From contig NZ_JACXJA010000054.1 of assembly GCF_014705615.1 (NCBI RefSeq), positions 1 through 64,000 of the forward strand: 64,000 bases of DNA, in the 5' to 3' direction. The DNA comes from Paenibacillus oceani. GTDB taxonomy: Bacteria > Bacillota > Bacilli > Paenibacillales > NBRC-103111. Of the stretch, positions 20,551 through 29,716 are shown piece by piece. The stretch's first letter is position 1. Every line of letters starts with the position of its first letter. The notes below the pieces were generated by a model. It was given only the letters and a program-made list of their open reading frames with translations. It did no database searches and had not been told where the DNA came from. Both the position numbers and the translations under genes were made by a program.

Positions 20551-21987
20551 ATGGACGACAAAAAGCTGGTCCTTCTGCATACAAACGATATCCACAGTCA
20601 CTTCGAACGGATGCCCCAAGTCGGGTCCGCTTTGGAACAGCTGCGAAGCCGTCAAAGGTCCTCGGAGCTGATCGTCATCGACTGCGGAGACCATATGGAC
20701 CGGATGCGGCCCGAAACCGAGGGCAGCTCCGGCCTTGCCAATATTGCGGTGCTGAATGCAACCGGCTACGATCTCGTCGTTCCCGGCAACAACGAGGGAT
20801 TGACCTTTACTCCGGAGCAGCTCGGTGTTGCTTATACCCAGAGAAACGGGTTCTCAGTCGTATGCGGCAATTTATCCGATAAAGACACAGGCGAGGCGCC
20901 GCCTTGGATGGAGCCGTACCGGATACTGGACAAAAACGGGCTGCGAGTAGGCATCATCGGACTGACCGCCTATTATCCCGACTTTTACACACTGCTGGGC
21001 TGGAATATCTCCGATCCCTACGAGACCGCCGTCCGGCTGACGGAGCTGCTGCGTCCCGATGTGGACGTACTGGTCGTCGTCTCCCATCTCGGCCTGATGC
21101 ACGATAAAGCGATGGCCGAGCAAATCAACGGCATCGATGTCATCCTTGGCAGCCATACTCATCATTTGCTGGAGGAGCCGCTGTTTCTGAACGGTACTTA
21201 CATCGCCGCCGCAGGCTGCTTCGGTAAACATGTGGGCGAGCTGGAGTTCGCCTACAGGATGGCGGATAAGCAACTGCGTTTAGTCAAAGGGTTGATCTGG
21301 GAGACGGATCGGTTTCCGCCTTCGGCCCGGCTCGAGACGATTATCGCCGAGGAGGAGCAGAGAAGCAGCGACAGGCTGACCCTGGCCGTAGCACGCCTCG
21401 AACAGCCGCTGTACATACGATGGGAATCGGAATCGCCTCTGGGCAATTTGCTGGCGTCGGGTCTGCGCAACTGGACGGGGGCCGAGATCGGCCTTGTGAA
21501 TGGGGGCCAGATTTTGCAAAGCTTGGAGGAGGGGACGGTCACGCAATACCGGCTGCTGGAAATATGTCCGCCGCCGATTAATCCGTGCCTGATCCGTCTG
21601 CCCGGACACGAGCTGCGCCTTGCGCTGGAAGAAGCTTTGCTGGACGAGTTCATCCTGAAACCGATCAAAGGGTTCGGCTTCCGAGGCAAGCTGCTCGGAA
21701 CGCTGTGCGTCTCCGGTTTGCGCATCGAATATGCCGCGGAAGCGGAGCCTTACCGGAAAATCCGCAGCGTAACGGTAAACGGCGAATCGCTCGATGAACA
21801 GCGAATGTATAACGTCGGCACGATCGATATGTTTACGTTCGGGATCGGCTATATGTCGCTTAGCCGCGGACAAATCGTTCAGTATTATTTGCCGGAGTTT
21901 ATTCGGGACGTGCTGGGCGACCAGCTTCAAAACGAAGAGGAGCTGCAGCTCTGCTCCGATCGCAGCTGGTTTCCGGTAAGCGATTAA
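20551..21987 (+). CDS. YunD-like metallophosphatase / 5'-nucleotidase family protein
   Basis: This 478-residue protein has the calcineurin-like metal sites in order: LLHTNDIHSHFE (8-19), IVIDCGDHMD near 44, PGNNEG near 77, VVSHLGLMHD near 175 and GSHTHHLLE near 198. A C-terminal 5'-nucleotidase domain follows (SPLGNLLASGLRNWTGAEIGLVNGG near 290). No signal peptide is seen, unlike UshA, which matches the cytosolic Bacillus YunD group. The ribosome site is GGAGGGCGGAGC. uppP starts 17 bases downstream, so the two are probably co-transcribed. The natural substrate is uncertain. Confidence 0.85.
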   Translation: MDDKKLVLLHTNDIHSHFERMPQVGSALEQLRSRQRSSELIVIDCGDHMDRMRPETEGSSGLANIAVLNATGYDLVVPGNNEGLTFTPEQLGVAYTQRNGFSVVCGNLSDKDTGEAPPWMEPYRILDKNGLRVGIIGLTAYYPDFYTLLGWNISDPYETAVRLTELLRPDVDVLVVVSHLGLMHDKAMAEQINGIDVILGSHTHHLLEEPLFLNGTYIAAAGCFGKHVGELEFAYRMADKQLRLVKGLIWETDRFPPSARLETIIAEEEQRSSDRLTLAVARLEQPLYIRWESESPLGNLLASGLRNWTGAEIGLVNGGQILQSLEEGTVTQYRLLEICPPPINPCLIRLPGHELRLALEEALLDEFILKPIKGFGFRGKLLGTLCVSGLRIEYAAEAEPYRKIRSVTVNGESLDEQRMYNVGTIDMFTFGIGYMSLSRGQIVQYYLPEFIRDVLGDQLQNEEELQLCSDRSWFPVSD

Positions 21988-22004
21988 CGCTTAGGGGGGA
22001 TGGC

Positions 22005-22832
22005 ATGTTCAGTTTGTGGGTGGCGTTTATTATCGGGGTGGTGGAAGGGCTGACCGAGTTTTTGCCGGTATCTTCGACGGGGCATATGATTCTGGTTGGC
22101 AATATGCTGGAGTTTACCGGGGATAAAGCGGAGACGTTCGAGGTCGTCATCCAGCTCGGCGCGATTCTCGCTGTGGCGATCATTTACTGGAGGCGGGTGC
22201 TTCGGCTGTTCGGCTGGCGCGATTCGCAAGCTCCGGCTGCAGGTTCGGGTTCAGCGAGACGGCTCAACCTGCTGCATATAGGGCTGGCGATCGTGCCCGC
22301 GCTCGGGCTCGCTTTCGTATTCCGTGACTACATCAAGCTGTTGTTCATGCCGGAGACGGTAGTGATCGGTCTGATCGCCGGCGGGATTTTTATGATGATT
22401 GGGGAAAAGCAGCAGCCTGCCATAACTGCGGGCGATATGGACCAGTTGACGTACCGTCAGTCGTTTTTTATCGGGATGGCCCAATGTTTATCGTTATGGC
22501 CCGGATTTTCCCGTTCGGGGGCGACGATTGCGGGCGGGATGCTGGCAGGGGCGAGCAGGGCGGCGGCCGCGGACTTTACGTTTCTGATCGCCATCCCTGT
22601 CATGTGCGCGGCAACCGGCTACGAGCTGTTGAAAAACGCCGGTACGATGACCGCGGGGGATATCGGCTTTTTGGCGGTCGGCTTCGTCGTAGCGTTTGTC
22701 GTTGCGCTTCTGGCCGTCGTTACGTTCATTAAGCTTGTAGGCAAGCTGAAGCTGACTTATTTCTCTTATTACCGGTTTGCGCTCGCTGCAATTGTACTGA
22801 TATATATGTATACGATCGGTTTTCCCGGTTGA
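22005..22832 (+). CDS. uppP: Undecaprenyl-diphosphatase, copy 1
   Basis: This 275-residue membrane enzyme of the BacA/UppP family recycles the lipid carrier undecaprenyl pyrophosphate for wall synthesis and can give bacitracin resistance. Both signature regions are present: VEGLTEFLPVSSTGHMILVG at 12-31 and LWPGFSRSGATIAGGMLAGASR near 164-185. About eight hydrophobic helices are visible. The start follows TTAGGGGGGATGGC. A second uppP-like gene lies 5.1 kb downstream. Confidence 0.94.
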   Translation: MFSLWVAFIIGVVEGLTEFLPVSSTGHMILVGNMLEFTGDKAETFEVVIQLGAILAVAIIYWRRVLRLFGWRDSQAPAAGSGSARRLNLLHIGLAIVPALGLAFVFRDYIKLLFMPETVVIGLIAGGIFMMIGEKQQPAITAGDMDQLTYRQSFFIGMAQCLSLWPGFSRSGATIAGGMLAGASRAAAADFTFLIAIPVMCAATGYELLKNAGTMTAGDIGFLAVGFVVAFVVALLAVVTFIKLVGKLKLTYFSYYRFALAAIVLIYMYTIGFPG

Positions 22833-22988
22833 AAAAAGGAAAGAATCGTTAAAATGATGCCAATTTCCTAGTTCTAAAGTCCTTAAATTTTTGTCGAACT
22901 GTGAGGTTTCTTGTTGCTCTTTTTACAACAATTCGATACATTAATAAAGGATACAACGAGAAAACGATGAAGAGACGTGGGGAAACAA

Positions 22989-24104
22989 ATGAGGCTTGTA
23001 CCGATCGAGTGGTGCCGTCCGGGCATGCGGCTTGCAAAAAAAGTGTTCAACGAGGAAGGTCTCGTGCTGCTGGCCGAACATGTGGAGCTGACTCAAAGGA
23101 TGGTCGAACGTCTCGCCTTGTACGGAATCCCCCATCTGTATATTGAAGACGAACGGACAGACGATGTTGTCATCAGAGACGCGATTACGGTGGAAACGAG
23201 ACGGATGGCGATGGGTGTCATCCGCACGAATTTTAAGCGTGTGATGTTGGATTCGTTGCCGCGCCGTGCGGCGTACCAGCCTTATATGGGCAAATCGTTT
23301 ATGGAAGCCTTGAGGATGATCATCGACGATCTCAGTGAAAATCCGGGCGCCATGATAATGCTGACCGACATAAGCATCACGGACATGTATTTGTACCAGC
23401 ATTCGCTGAACGTATGCATATACGCGACGATGCTCGGTCTGGCGGACGGATATTCCAAAAACGATCTGACGATGCTCGGTCTGGGAGCGCTGCTGCACGA
23501 TATCGGGAAGACCAAGCTTCCGACGGATATTTTGAAGAAACCCGGGAGGCTGCTGGACTCCGAGTTCGAAACGATGAAGCGTCATACGGAATACGGGTAC
23601 CGGCTGCTGAAGGACGAACCGAACATTCCGCTGTTATCGGCACATTGCGCCTTGCAGCATCATGAGCGGCTGGACGGCAGCGGATATCCGAGAGGAATCA
23701 GAGGGGAAGAAATCCACGATTTCGCCAAGTGGATCGGGCTGGTGGACTCCTATGACGCCATGACGACGAACCGGGTGTACAGAGCGGCGATGCTGCCGCA
23801 TCAGGCGATGGAAGTGCTGTATACGGGCGCCGATTCGCTTTACGAGAAAAGCAAGGTGGAGCATTTCCGCGATCGGGTGGCGATTTACCCGCTTGGGGCT
23901 ACCGTTACTTTAAATACGGGCGAGACGGGGGTCGTGGTGGACGTCAACAGCCAATTCGCTCAGCGTCCGATTGTCCGCATCCTGGAAGACCAAGAAGGTC
24001 AAACGTTGAAAGAGCCTTATGAAATCGATCTTTCCACCCATTTGTCCGTTATTGTGACAGGCATCGGCAACGTCCAGGTGGCGGAGCCTATCAAATTTAC
24101 ATAA
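22989..24104 (+). CDS. HD-GYP domain protein, likely c-di-GMP phosphodiesterase
   Basis: This 371-residue cytosolic protein has an N-terminal region of about 100 residues (MRLVPIEWCRPGMRLAKKVF onward) typical of Bacillota HD-GYP proteins. The catalytic domain contains ALLHDIGKTKLP, HTEYGYRLL, HCALQHHERLDGSGYPRG with the GYP triad, and GLVDSYDAMTTNRVYR. All metal-ligand motifs are intact, so c-di-GMP hydrolysis is likely. ATG at 22989 after GTGGGGAAACAA is preferred to the in-frame GTG four codons earlier. A short C-terminal beta domain follows the HD domain. Co-transcription with uppP is possible. Confidence 0.9.
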   Translation: MRLVPIEWCRPGMRLAKKVFNEEGLVLLAEHVELTQRMVERLALYGIPHLYIEDERTDDVVIRDAITVETRRMAMGVIRTNFKRVMLDSLPRRAAYQPYMGKSFMEALRMIIDDLSENPGAMIMLTDISITDMYLYQHSLNVCIYATMLGLADGYSKNDLTMLGLGALLHDIGKTKLPTDILKKPGRLLDSEFETMKRHTEYGYRLLKDEPNIPLLSAHCALQHHERLDGSGYPRGIRGEEIHDFAKWIGLVDSYDAMTTNRVYRAAMLPHQAMEVLYTGADSLYEKSKVEHFRDRVAIYPLGATVTLNTGETGVVVDVNSQFAQRPIVRILEDQEGQTLKEPYEIDLSTHLSVIVTGIGNVQVAEPIKFT

Positions 24105-24129
24105 GATCCCGTTACGAATCGCTGCCCAT

Positions 24130-24163
24130 GGGCCGATCGTAGCCCGGGGTTTTCTTTTTTTCA
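24130..24163 (+). terminator. Possible terminator after the HD-GYP gene
   Basis: GGGC (24130-24133) pairs with GCCC (24142-24145), followed by GGGG and a long T-rich tract. The stem is short, so this is tentative. Confidence 0.45.
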
Positions 24164-24216
24164 CGCTTTCGGGTAAAATGGGAAGGATAAGGAACAGTCA
24201 GGTGGGGAAAGGCAAG

Positions 24217-25344
24217 ATGAACGATTACGAACAGGCGGCGATCTTGAAGCCGATTACGCCGGAGTACGATCCTTGGGATCCGATCCGGTCGCTGCGGCAG
24301 CATGGACGTCATGTGCTGACAAGCGTTGAATTTACAGTTACCAATTTATGTAATATGCGCTGCGAGCATTGTGCAGTCGGGGATGCTTTGACGATGACCG
24401 AAGGAGCCCGTATTCCGATTGCCGATCTGATCCGCAGACTTGATGAAGTGGAGCATCTTGAGACGATCAGCATTACCGGAGGCGAGCCTTCTTACTTGGA
24501 GAAGACGGTCAAGGAGTATATCGTTCCGCTGCTGAAATACGCAAGAGAACGCGGCGTGCGGACGCAGATCAACTCGAATGTAACGCTTGACCTGTCCAGA
24601 TATGAGAGGATGGCGCCTTATCTCGACGTCATGCACATTTCCTTCAACTACACCGATGCGGACGATTTTCATCGCGTCGGCTTCGTGCATGCCGGGCATC
24701 CGGTCGGCCGCGACACCGCCGTCAAAATGTACGAGCGGATGATCGATAATGCCAGGGCGCTCAGCAAAGGCGGCATGTTCGTATCGGCGGAGTCGATGAT
24801 CAATTTCCGGACACATGAGAAAATCGTGGATATTCATCGTCTGATCGGGGAGATGGGCTGCGTGCGTCATGAAGTGCATCCGATGTATCCGAGCGCGTTC
24901 GCGGCGAACTTGCCGAAGCTGTCGCTGGAGGAGATTCGCGCTTCGATTCACCGGCTGCTGGACGGGCGCGATCCGGACATGTGGATGCTGTTCGGGACGC
25001 TGCCGTTTTTCGCATGCGGCGGCGAAGAAGCCGATCTCGAGCTTGTCCGCAGAATGCGCAGCGAGCCGAAAGTAACTGTGCGCAACGACCCGGACGGACG
25101 CAACCGGCTGAACGTGAACATGTTTACCGGGGACGTTTTCGTAACCGACTTCGCGGATTTGTCTTCGCTCGGCAACGTGGCGACCGATTCGCTCGACGGT
25201 ATTTTCGATAAATGGCTGGAGCATCCGCTTAGCCGGATGGTCAATTGTCACTGCGATGCAGTTGCCTGCTGCGGTCCGAATTTGCTCGTGGCGGACGCTT
25301 ATTACCGCGATGTCGACTTTATGAAGCGCCGGGCGATCGTTTGA
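24217..25344 (+). CDS. Radical SAM protein of the YfkAB type
   Basis: This 375-residue protein has the radical-SAM cluster motif CNMRCEHC (CxxxCxxC) near residue 45 in VTNLCNMRCEHCAVGDAL, a SAM-binding ITGGEPSY near 86-93, and a C-terminal CHCDAVAC that fits the CxCxxxxC signature of the YfkAB family, probably binding a second Fe-S cluster. No substrate is established for this family to my knowledge. ATG at 24217 follows GGGGAAAGGCAAG and is preferred to an in-frame start 13 codons earlier. Confidence 0.87.
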   Translation: MNDYEQAAILKPITPEYDPWDPIRSLRQHGRHVLTSVEFTVTNLCNMRCEHCAVGDALTMTEGARIPIADLIRRLDEVEHLETISITGGEPSYLEKTVKEYIVPLLKYARERGVRTQINSNVTLDLSRYERMAPYLDVMHISFNYTDADDFHRVGFVHAGHPVGRDTAVKMYERMIDNARALSKGGMFVSAESMINFRTHEKIVDIHRLIGEMGCVRHEVHPMYPSAFAANLPKLSLEEIRASIHRLLDGRDPDMWMLFGTLPFFACGGEEADLELVRRMRSEPKVTVRNDPDGRNRLNVNMFTGDVFVTDFADLSSLGNVATDSLDGIFDKWLEHPLSRMVNCHCDAVACCGPNLLVADAYYRDVDFMKRRAIV

Positions 25345-25375
25345 GGCAGGTTCGGTACGGTTAAGTAGTTAAAAA

Positions 25376-25473
25376 AGCTGTAACCTGAAAGCGTCGTTTA
25401 ACGTCTAACTATACGGACAGACAGCTGAGCCGCAAAAGGGAGGAATCTCCGGAGCAACCTCGGAGAGTATACA
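25376..25473 (+). promoter_or_regulatory. Riboswitch-like leader with competing hairpins before the CNNM gene
   Basis: AGCTGT (25376-25381) pairs with ACAGCT (25421-25426), enclosing a 39-base domain. Downstream, GGAG (25439-25442) can pair with CTCC (25447-25450). Alternatively, CTCCG (25447-25451) can pair with CGGAG (25461-25465), which contains the ribosome site of the gene at 25474. The two hairpins exclude each other, like an on/off translation switch. I recognise no known aptamer. Because the downstream protein family handles divalent metals, a metal signal is a guess. Confidence 0.4.
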
Positions 25474-26817
25474 ATGGAAACGGAATTTCATTGGAACGAA
25501 CTGCTTTTGTACATGGTGCTCGTCCTGGTTCTCGTCTTTTTAAACGGTTTTTTCGTAGCGGCCGAGTTTGCCCTGGTTAAAGTACGGCAATCCCGTCTGA
25601 CGCAGCTTGTGAATGAAGGAAACGGCAAGGCCAAATATGCGCTGGCGGTAACCAAAAAGCTGGACGCCTATTTATCCGCCACACAGCTCGGCATTACGCT
25701 GGCGTCACTCGGGCTTGGCTGGGTCGGAGAACCGGCCGTATCCCGGCTGCTCGTCGAGCCGCTGCTCGCCAAGTTCGGCGCAGGCGACGCGGTATGGAGC
25801 CACACCGTATCGTTTGCCATCGCCTTTTCCGTTATTACGTTTTTGCATATCGTGCTGGGGGAGCTCGCTCCCAAATCGTTGGCCATTCAAAAGTCGGAAG
25901 GCACCTCAATGTGGCTATCCGCTCCGCTTATGCTGTTTTACAAACTGTTCATGCCTGCAATCTGGGTGCTGAACGGTGCGGCCAACAAGCTGCTGAAGCT
26001 GTTCGGCGTTCAGCCCGCTTCGGAGCGGGAGGCGGCGCATACGGAGGAAGAAATCCGGATTCTGATGAATCAAAGCGCGAAAAGCGGACATATCGACCAA
26101 GACGAGATGGCGCTGTTTGACAATATATTCGAATTTTCCGAGCGGCTGGCGCGCGAAGTGATGGTTCCCCGGACCGATATGGACTGTTTGTATCTCGAAC
26201 AGCCGTTTAACGAAAGCTTAAAGACCGCTTACGCCTCCAAGCATACGCGTTATCCGGTCGCCAGCGGCGACAAAGACCGGATCGTCGGTTTCGTGCATAT
26301 TACCGATCTTCTGACAGCCGATCCCGACGAGGAGCATGATCTGAGGACGATCCTCCGCCCGATTCTGACCGTTCCGGAGTCGATGGAAGTGAGCCACGTG
26401 CTGCGCCTGATGCAGAAGCAGCGGTCGCAGATTGCAATAGTAATCGACGAATACGGGGGAACGGCGGGGCTTGTGACGATCGAGGATATTCTCGAGGAGA
26501 TCGTCGGCGAGTTAATGGACGAGTTCGATGAGGGACGTCCGAGCGTGGAAGTGAACGGCCTGGTCACTTCGGTCGACGGGCGCATGCTGCTTGAGGATAT
26601 TAACGATATGCTGAATACGGCGATCGAGGATGCGGAGGTCGACTCCGTCGGAGGCTGGCTGTTCAAGCAGCTCGAAGGCGTGCCGGTCAAAGGCAGCCGA
26701 GTGCAGCATGACGGCTATACGTTCGAAGTGGCGGAAGTAGACCGATTGCGAGTGGTCCGGGTACATATTACACGAGATCCAACCGCCGAACCTGCTGCAA
26801 ATCTATACGTCGATTAA
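25474..26817 (+). CDS. CNNM/CorC-family transporter with CBS pair
   Basis: This 447-residue membrane protein has a DUF21/CNNM transmembrane domain in the first 200 residues (FLNGFFVAAEFALVKVRQSRL at 22-42, LGLGWVGEPAV near 78), a CBS-domain pair near 205-330 (REVMVPRTDMDCLYLEQ, IVIDEYGGTAGLVTIEDILEEIVGE) and a C-terminal CorC_HlyC domain. Members in Bacillus, called haemolysin-like, are linked to magnesium export or cobalt resistance. The start ATG is six bases after GGAGAG, which lies in a possible regulatory hairpin. It is followed 15 bases later by an AI-2E family gene. Confidence 0.88.
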   Translation: METEFHWNELLLYMVLVLVLVFLNGFFVAAEFALVKVRQSRLTQLVNEGNGKAKYALAVTKKLDAYLSATQLGITLASLGLGWVGEPAVSRLLVEPLLAKFGAGDAVWSHTVSFAIAFSVITFLHIVLGELAPKSLAIQKSEGTSMWLSAPLMLFYKLFMPAIWVLNGAANKLLKLFGVQPASEREAAHTEEEIRILMNQSAKSGHIDQDEMALFDNIFEFSERLAREVMVPRTDMDCLYLEQPFNESLKTAYASKHTRYPVASGDKDRIVGFVHITDLLTADPDEEHDLRTILRPILTVPESMEVSHVLRLMQKQRSQIAIVIDEYGGTAGLVTIEDILEEIVGELMDEFDEGRPSVEVNGLVTSVDGRMLLEDINDMLNTAIEDAEVDSVGGWLFKQLEGVPVKGSRVQHDGYTFEVAEVDRLRVVRVHITRDPTAEPAANLYVD

Positions 26818-26832
26818 GGGGAGCGGTGCCTA

Positions 26833-27879
26833 GTGTCCATCAAAGCGGTCGTCGCCATACTTGCCGGCGCCGTAGTGTTATACGGATTGTTTACGATCGG
26901 CATGCCGTTTCTGGCGGCCATCGTTATCGCGATGTTTCTGGACGGGCCGATCCGGGCAATGATGCGGATATTCCGGTTGAACCGGGTAGCGTCGGCTACG
27001 ATCGTCTGTACGTTGTTTACGCTCCTGCTGTTCGGTCTCGCTTACCTGATCGGGGCGGGCGTCGTCTCCCAACTTGTCGAGCTGTGGACCAAAGCTCCGG
27101 TATTTTTGGACGAGTTCAACAAAATGTTCAAGGATGCGACCGAGAGGACCGAGCTGTTCTACAACTCGCTGCCGGCTGATGTCGCCGTACAGGTGCAAAC
27201 GACGCTGGCGAACAGCGTAGCGACAATTACCTCGACGATCGCGGGCATGATCAAAAGCATATCCGGTTATTTTATCGAAGCGGCCAAAGCGGTTCCGAAC
27301 CTGTTCGTCGCGTTTATCGTCTTTATGGTCGCCTTGTATTTGGTCAACTACAGCTTGCCGGTATTGAAGACTCAGTTTCTCGGGCTGTTCGAGCAAAAGT
27401 CTCGCGGCAAGGTAGATGAAGTGATGGGCAATTTGCGCAGCTCCATATTCGGCTTCCTGAAGGCGCAAATTATATTGAGCGCCCTGACCTATCTCGTCTC
27501 GCTGCTGGGACTTCTCATTCTCCGGGTGGAGTACCCGCTAGCGATTGCGCTTCTGATTGTTATCGTCGACGTGCTGCCGATTCTCGGAACGGGCTCGTTC
27601 CTCGTGCCTTGGGCGGTCTACGTGCTCATAAAGGGAAATGTGCCGTTGGCGATCGGGTTGGTTGCGTTGTTCCTCGTCATCACGATATTCCGGCGCATCG
27701 TGGAACCGAAAATACTCGGCGATTCGATCGGCATCGGCGCTTTGCCTACGCTCGTTGGATTGTACATCGGCTTTAAGCTGGTTGGCGTAGTTGGGTTGTT
27801 CCTAGGACCGATCGTCATTATGATCTATAAGGAAATGCGCAAGGTCGGCTTAATCAAGTTTAATATCAAGCTGGAATGA
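26833..27879 (+). CDS. AI-2E family (YtvI/PerM-like) membrane protein
   Basis: This 348-residue protein has the AI-2E/PerM architecture: two N-terminal helices, a soluble segment near 75-140 and a C-terminal bundle of about five helices containing IVDVLPILGTGSFLVPWAVY near 237 and RRIVEPKILGDSIGIGALPTLVGLYIGFKL near 280. The length and motifs resemble the sporulation membrane protein YtvI, although family members also act as ion antiporters. The GTG start at 26833 overlaps no better candidate. A short terminator follows the stop. Confidence 0.85.
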   Translation: MSIKAVVAILAGAVVLYGLFTIGMPFLAAIVIAMFLDGPIRAMMRIFRLNRVASATIVCTLFTLLLFGLAYLIGAGVVSQLVELWTKAPVFLDEFNKMFKDATERTELFYNSLPADVAVQVQTTLANSVATITSTIAGMIKSISGYFIEAAKAVPNLFVAFIVFMVALYLVNYSLPVLKTQFLGLFEQKSRGKVDEVMGNLRSSIFGFLKAQIILSALTYLVSLLGLLILRVEYPLAIALLIVIVDVLPILGTGSFLVPWAVYVLIKGNVPLAIGLVALFLVITIFRRIVEPKILGDSIGIGALPTLVGLYIGFKLVGVVGLFLGPIVIMIYKEMRKVGLIKFNIKLE

Positions 27880-27897
27880 ACGACGGGAACGCATGAC

Positions 27898-27920
27898 GGG
27901 CCGCCATAGGCGGCTCTTTT
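27898..27920 (+). terminator. Terminator hairpin after the AI-2E gene
   Basis: GGGCCGCC (27898-27905) pairs with GGCGGCTC (27909-27916), including one G-T pair, followed by TTTT. Confidence 0.7.
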
Positions 27921-27966
27921 CGCGAAATAGCGCGCGCTGGAAACTTTAGGAGAGGTGAGAGTCGGT

Positions 27967-28797
27967 TTGAGCTTCTGGGACTTTTTTGTAGCGTTAGTAT
28001 TAGGGATTGTGGAAGGGTTGACCGAGTTTGCGCCCGTATCGTCAACGGGACATATGATTCTGGTGGACGATCTGCTGCTGCATTCGAAGGAGCTGTTCCC
28101 GGCTTCGGTAGCCAACTCGTTTAAGGTCGTCATCCAGCTGGGCTCGATTCTCGCCGTGGTGATCGTGTTCAAGGACCGCTTTCTCGACATGTTCGGCTTG
28201 CGCAGGAAAAGCGGCGGCGCGGCGAAAGGCGGACCGAGACTGAAGCTGGCGCAAGTCATCGTCGGCCTGATCCCGGCCGGGGTTATCGGCGTTTTGTTCG
28301 AAGATTATATCGACACCTACTTGTTCTCCATCAAAACGGTATTGATCGGTCTCGTCGTCGGCGGGGTGCTGATGATTGTCGCCGACCGCTTCCGCCCGCG
28401 CGTGCCCAAAGCGGACACGGTCGATAAAGTAACGTACAAGCAGGCGTTCGGCATTGGCCTGTTCCAGTGTCTCGGCATGTGGCCCGGTTTTTCCCGTTCC
28501 GGCTCGACCATATCCGGGGGCGTTCTGCTTGGTCTGAGTCACCGCGCCGCTTCCGACTTCACGTTTATTATGGCGGTACCGATCATGATGGGGGCGAGCG
28601 TCATCTCGCTGTACAAACATTGGGATTCGTTTACCGCAGAAGCTTTGCCGTTTTTTGCGGTCGGTTTTGTGAGCGCGTTTATTTTTGCCCTGATCTCCAT
28701 CCGGTTTTTCCTGAAATTGATCCAGCGGATCAAGCTGGTTCCTTTTGCAATCTACCGTTTCGTACTGGCGGCTTTAATTGCACTTGTCTATTTTTAA
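27967..28797 (+). CDS. uppP: Undecaprenyl-diphosphatase, copy 2
   Basis: This 276-residue protein is a second BacA/UppP phosphatase. Signature regions are VEGLTEFAPVSSTGHMILVDD and MWPGFSRSGSTISGGVLLGLSHR. The TTG start at 27967 is preferred to a GTG four codons earlier because AGGAGAGG then lies at a normal distance. It differs clearly from copy 1 at 22005, for example an Ala for Leu in the EGLTEF motif and an inserted segment after HMILVDD, so this is an old duplication or separate acquisition rather than a recent one. A terminator follows. Confidence 0.92.
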   Translation: MSFWDFFVALVLGIVEGLTEFAPVSSTGHMILVDDLLLHSKELFPASVANSFKVVIQLGSILAVVIVFKDRFLDMFGLRRKSGGAAKGGPRLKLAQVIVGLIPAGVIGVLFEDYIDTYLFSIKTVLIGLVVGGVLMIVADRFRPRVPKADTVDKVTYKQAFGIGLFQCLGMWPGFSRSGSTISGGVLLGLSHRAASDFTFIMAVPIMMGASVISLYKHWDSFTAEALPFFAVGFVSAFIFALISIRFFLKLIQRIKLVPFAIYRFVLAALIALVYF

Positions 28798-28839
28798 TAA
28801 ATAAGCCGGTCCGGTGACGCTGATGCCCGAACCAACCCG

Positions 28840-28885
28840 CCACGATCCTGATGAGCCCCCAAGCGCTCCGGGATCGTGGTTTTTG
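28840..28885 (+). terminator. Terminator after uppP copy 2
   Basis: CCACGATCC (28840-28848) pairs perfectly with GGATCGTGG (28871-28879), followed by a T run. Confidence 0.88.
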
Positions 28886-29023
28886 CTATGCAGCGAAAAT
28901 AGGGAGATGGCTGGCAATCATGATATAGTGTAAGGGAAGCGCATGTGCCCGATAGTTAACCGAATAAGCTGATTAATAGCGAAAGTCTAAAGTCATGAAA
29001 CGTGAAAAGGACGGGATGCACGC

Positions 29024-29595
29024 ATGACCACTCACCGATTTGTGCCGGAAGTATACTGGAATACGATCGGTTCTCACGCACCCTCGCTGTACGCTGCTTC
29101 GGCGTCGCGCCTGCGCGGGGGCAAGCGATCTCCACCTCTACGTCCGGAGAGCACGGGGGCAATATGGATTACAGAGGGTTCGTTGCCGGCGTAACCGCCT
29201 ACTTTCCTGTATTCGCTGAAGGGGCGCTGCTTCATCTCGGCGACGGGCATGCGCTGCAGGGGGATGGGGAGATCGCGGGGACGGGGCTGGAAATCTCGAT
29301 GGCGGTGAAGTTCGAGGTCCGGGTTCTAAAAGGCGGAAGGACCCGCTGGCCGCGGGGCGAGACACCCGACTGCATCTTCACGGTCGGCAACGCAAGGCCA
29401 CTTGATCAGGCGCTGCAGCATGCTACGACGGAGATGCTCCGCTGGCTGACGGACGGGTACGGGATGACGATGCAGGAAGCGAGTCAACTGCTCGGCCAAG
29501 CGGTGGAATACGACGTGGCCAACGTTTATAATCCCGCCTATTCGATGGTGTGCAAGATAAGCAAGCGGTTGCTGCCGGACGTTACAGCCATATAA
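29024..29595 (+). pseudogene. Acetamidase/formamidase pseudogene with internal deletion
   Basis: An intact acetamidase/formamidase is about 300 residues. Here the start is present (MTTHRFVPEVYWNTIGSHAP from ATG 29024, after AAGGACGG). The downstream half is also present, from FGVAPARGQAISTSTSGEHG through MDYRGFVAGVTAYFPVFAEG to the end, but in a different frame. The middle, roughly 100 residues, is missing near 29080-29100. The open frame from about 29002 is therefore not a natural start. No active enzyme is expected. The deletion point lies within the sequence joining HAPSL and RCFGVAP. Confidence 0.8.
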
Positions 29596-29716
29596 AGGAA
29601 TGCCGGGAGGAACTGGTCGCGTTGGCAGGGCGGCTGTCTTCCCGGCTATTTGTTCGTTTCAGCTTTATGGCGTGGGAAAGCGTCAAGCCCCGTTCGGAAC
29701 CTCTTTCCCCCGTCTT

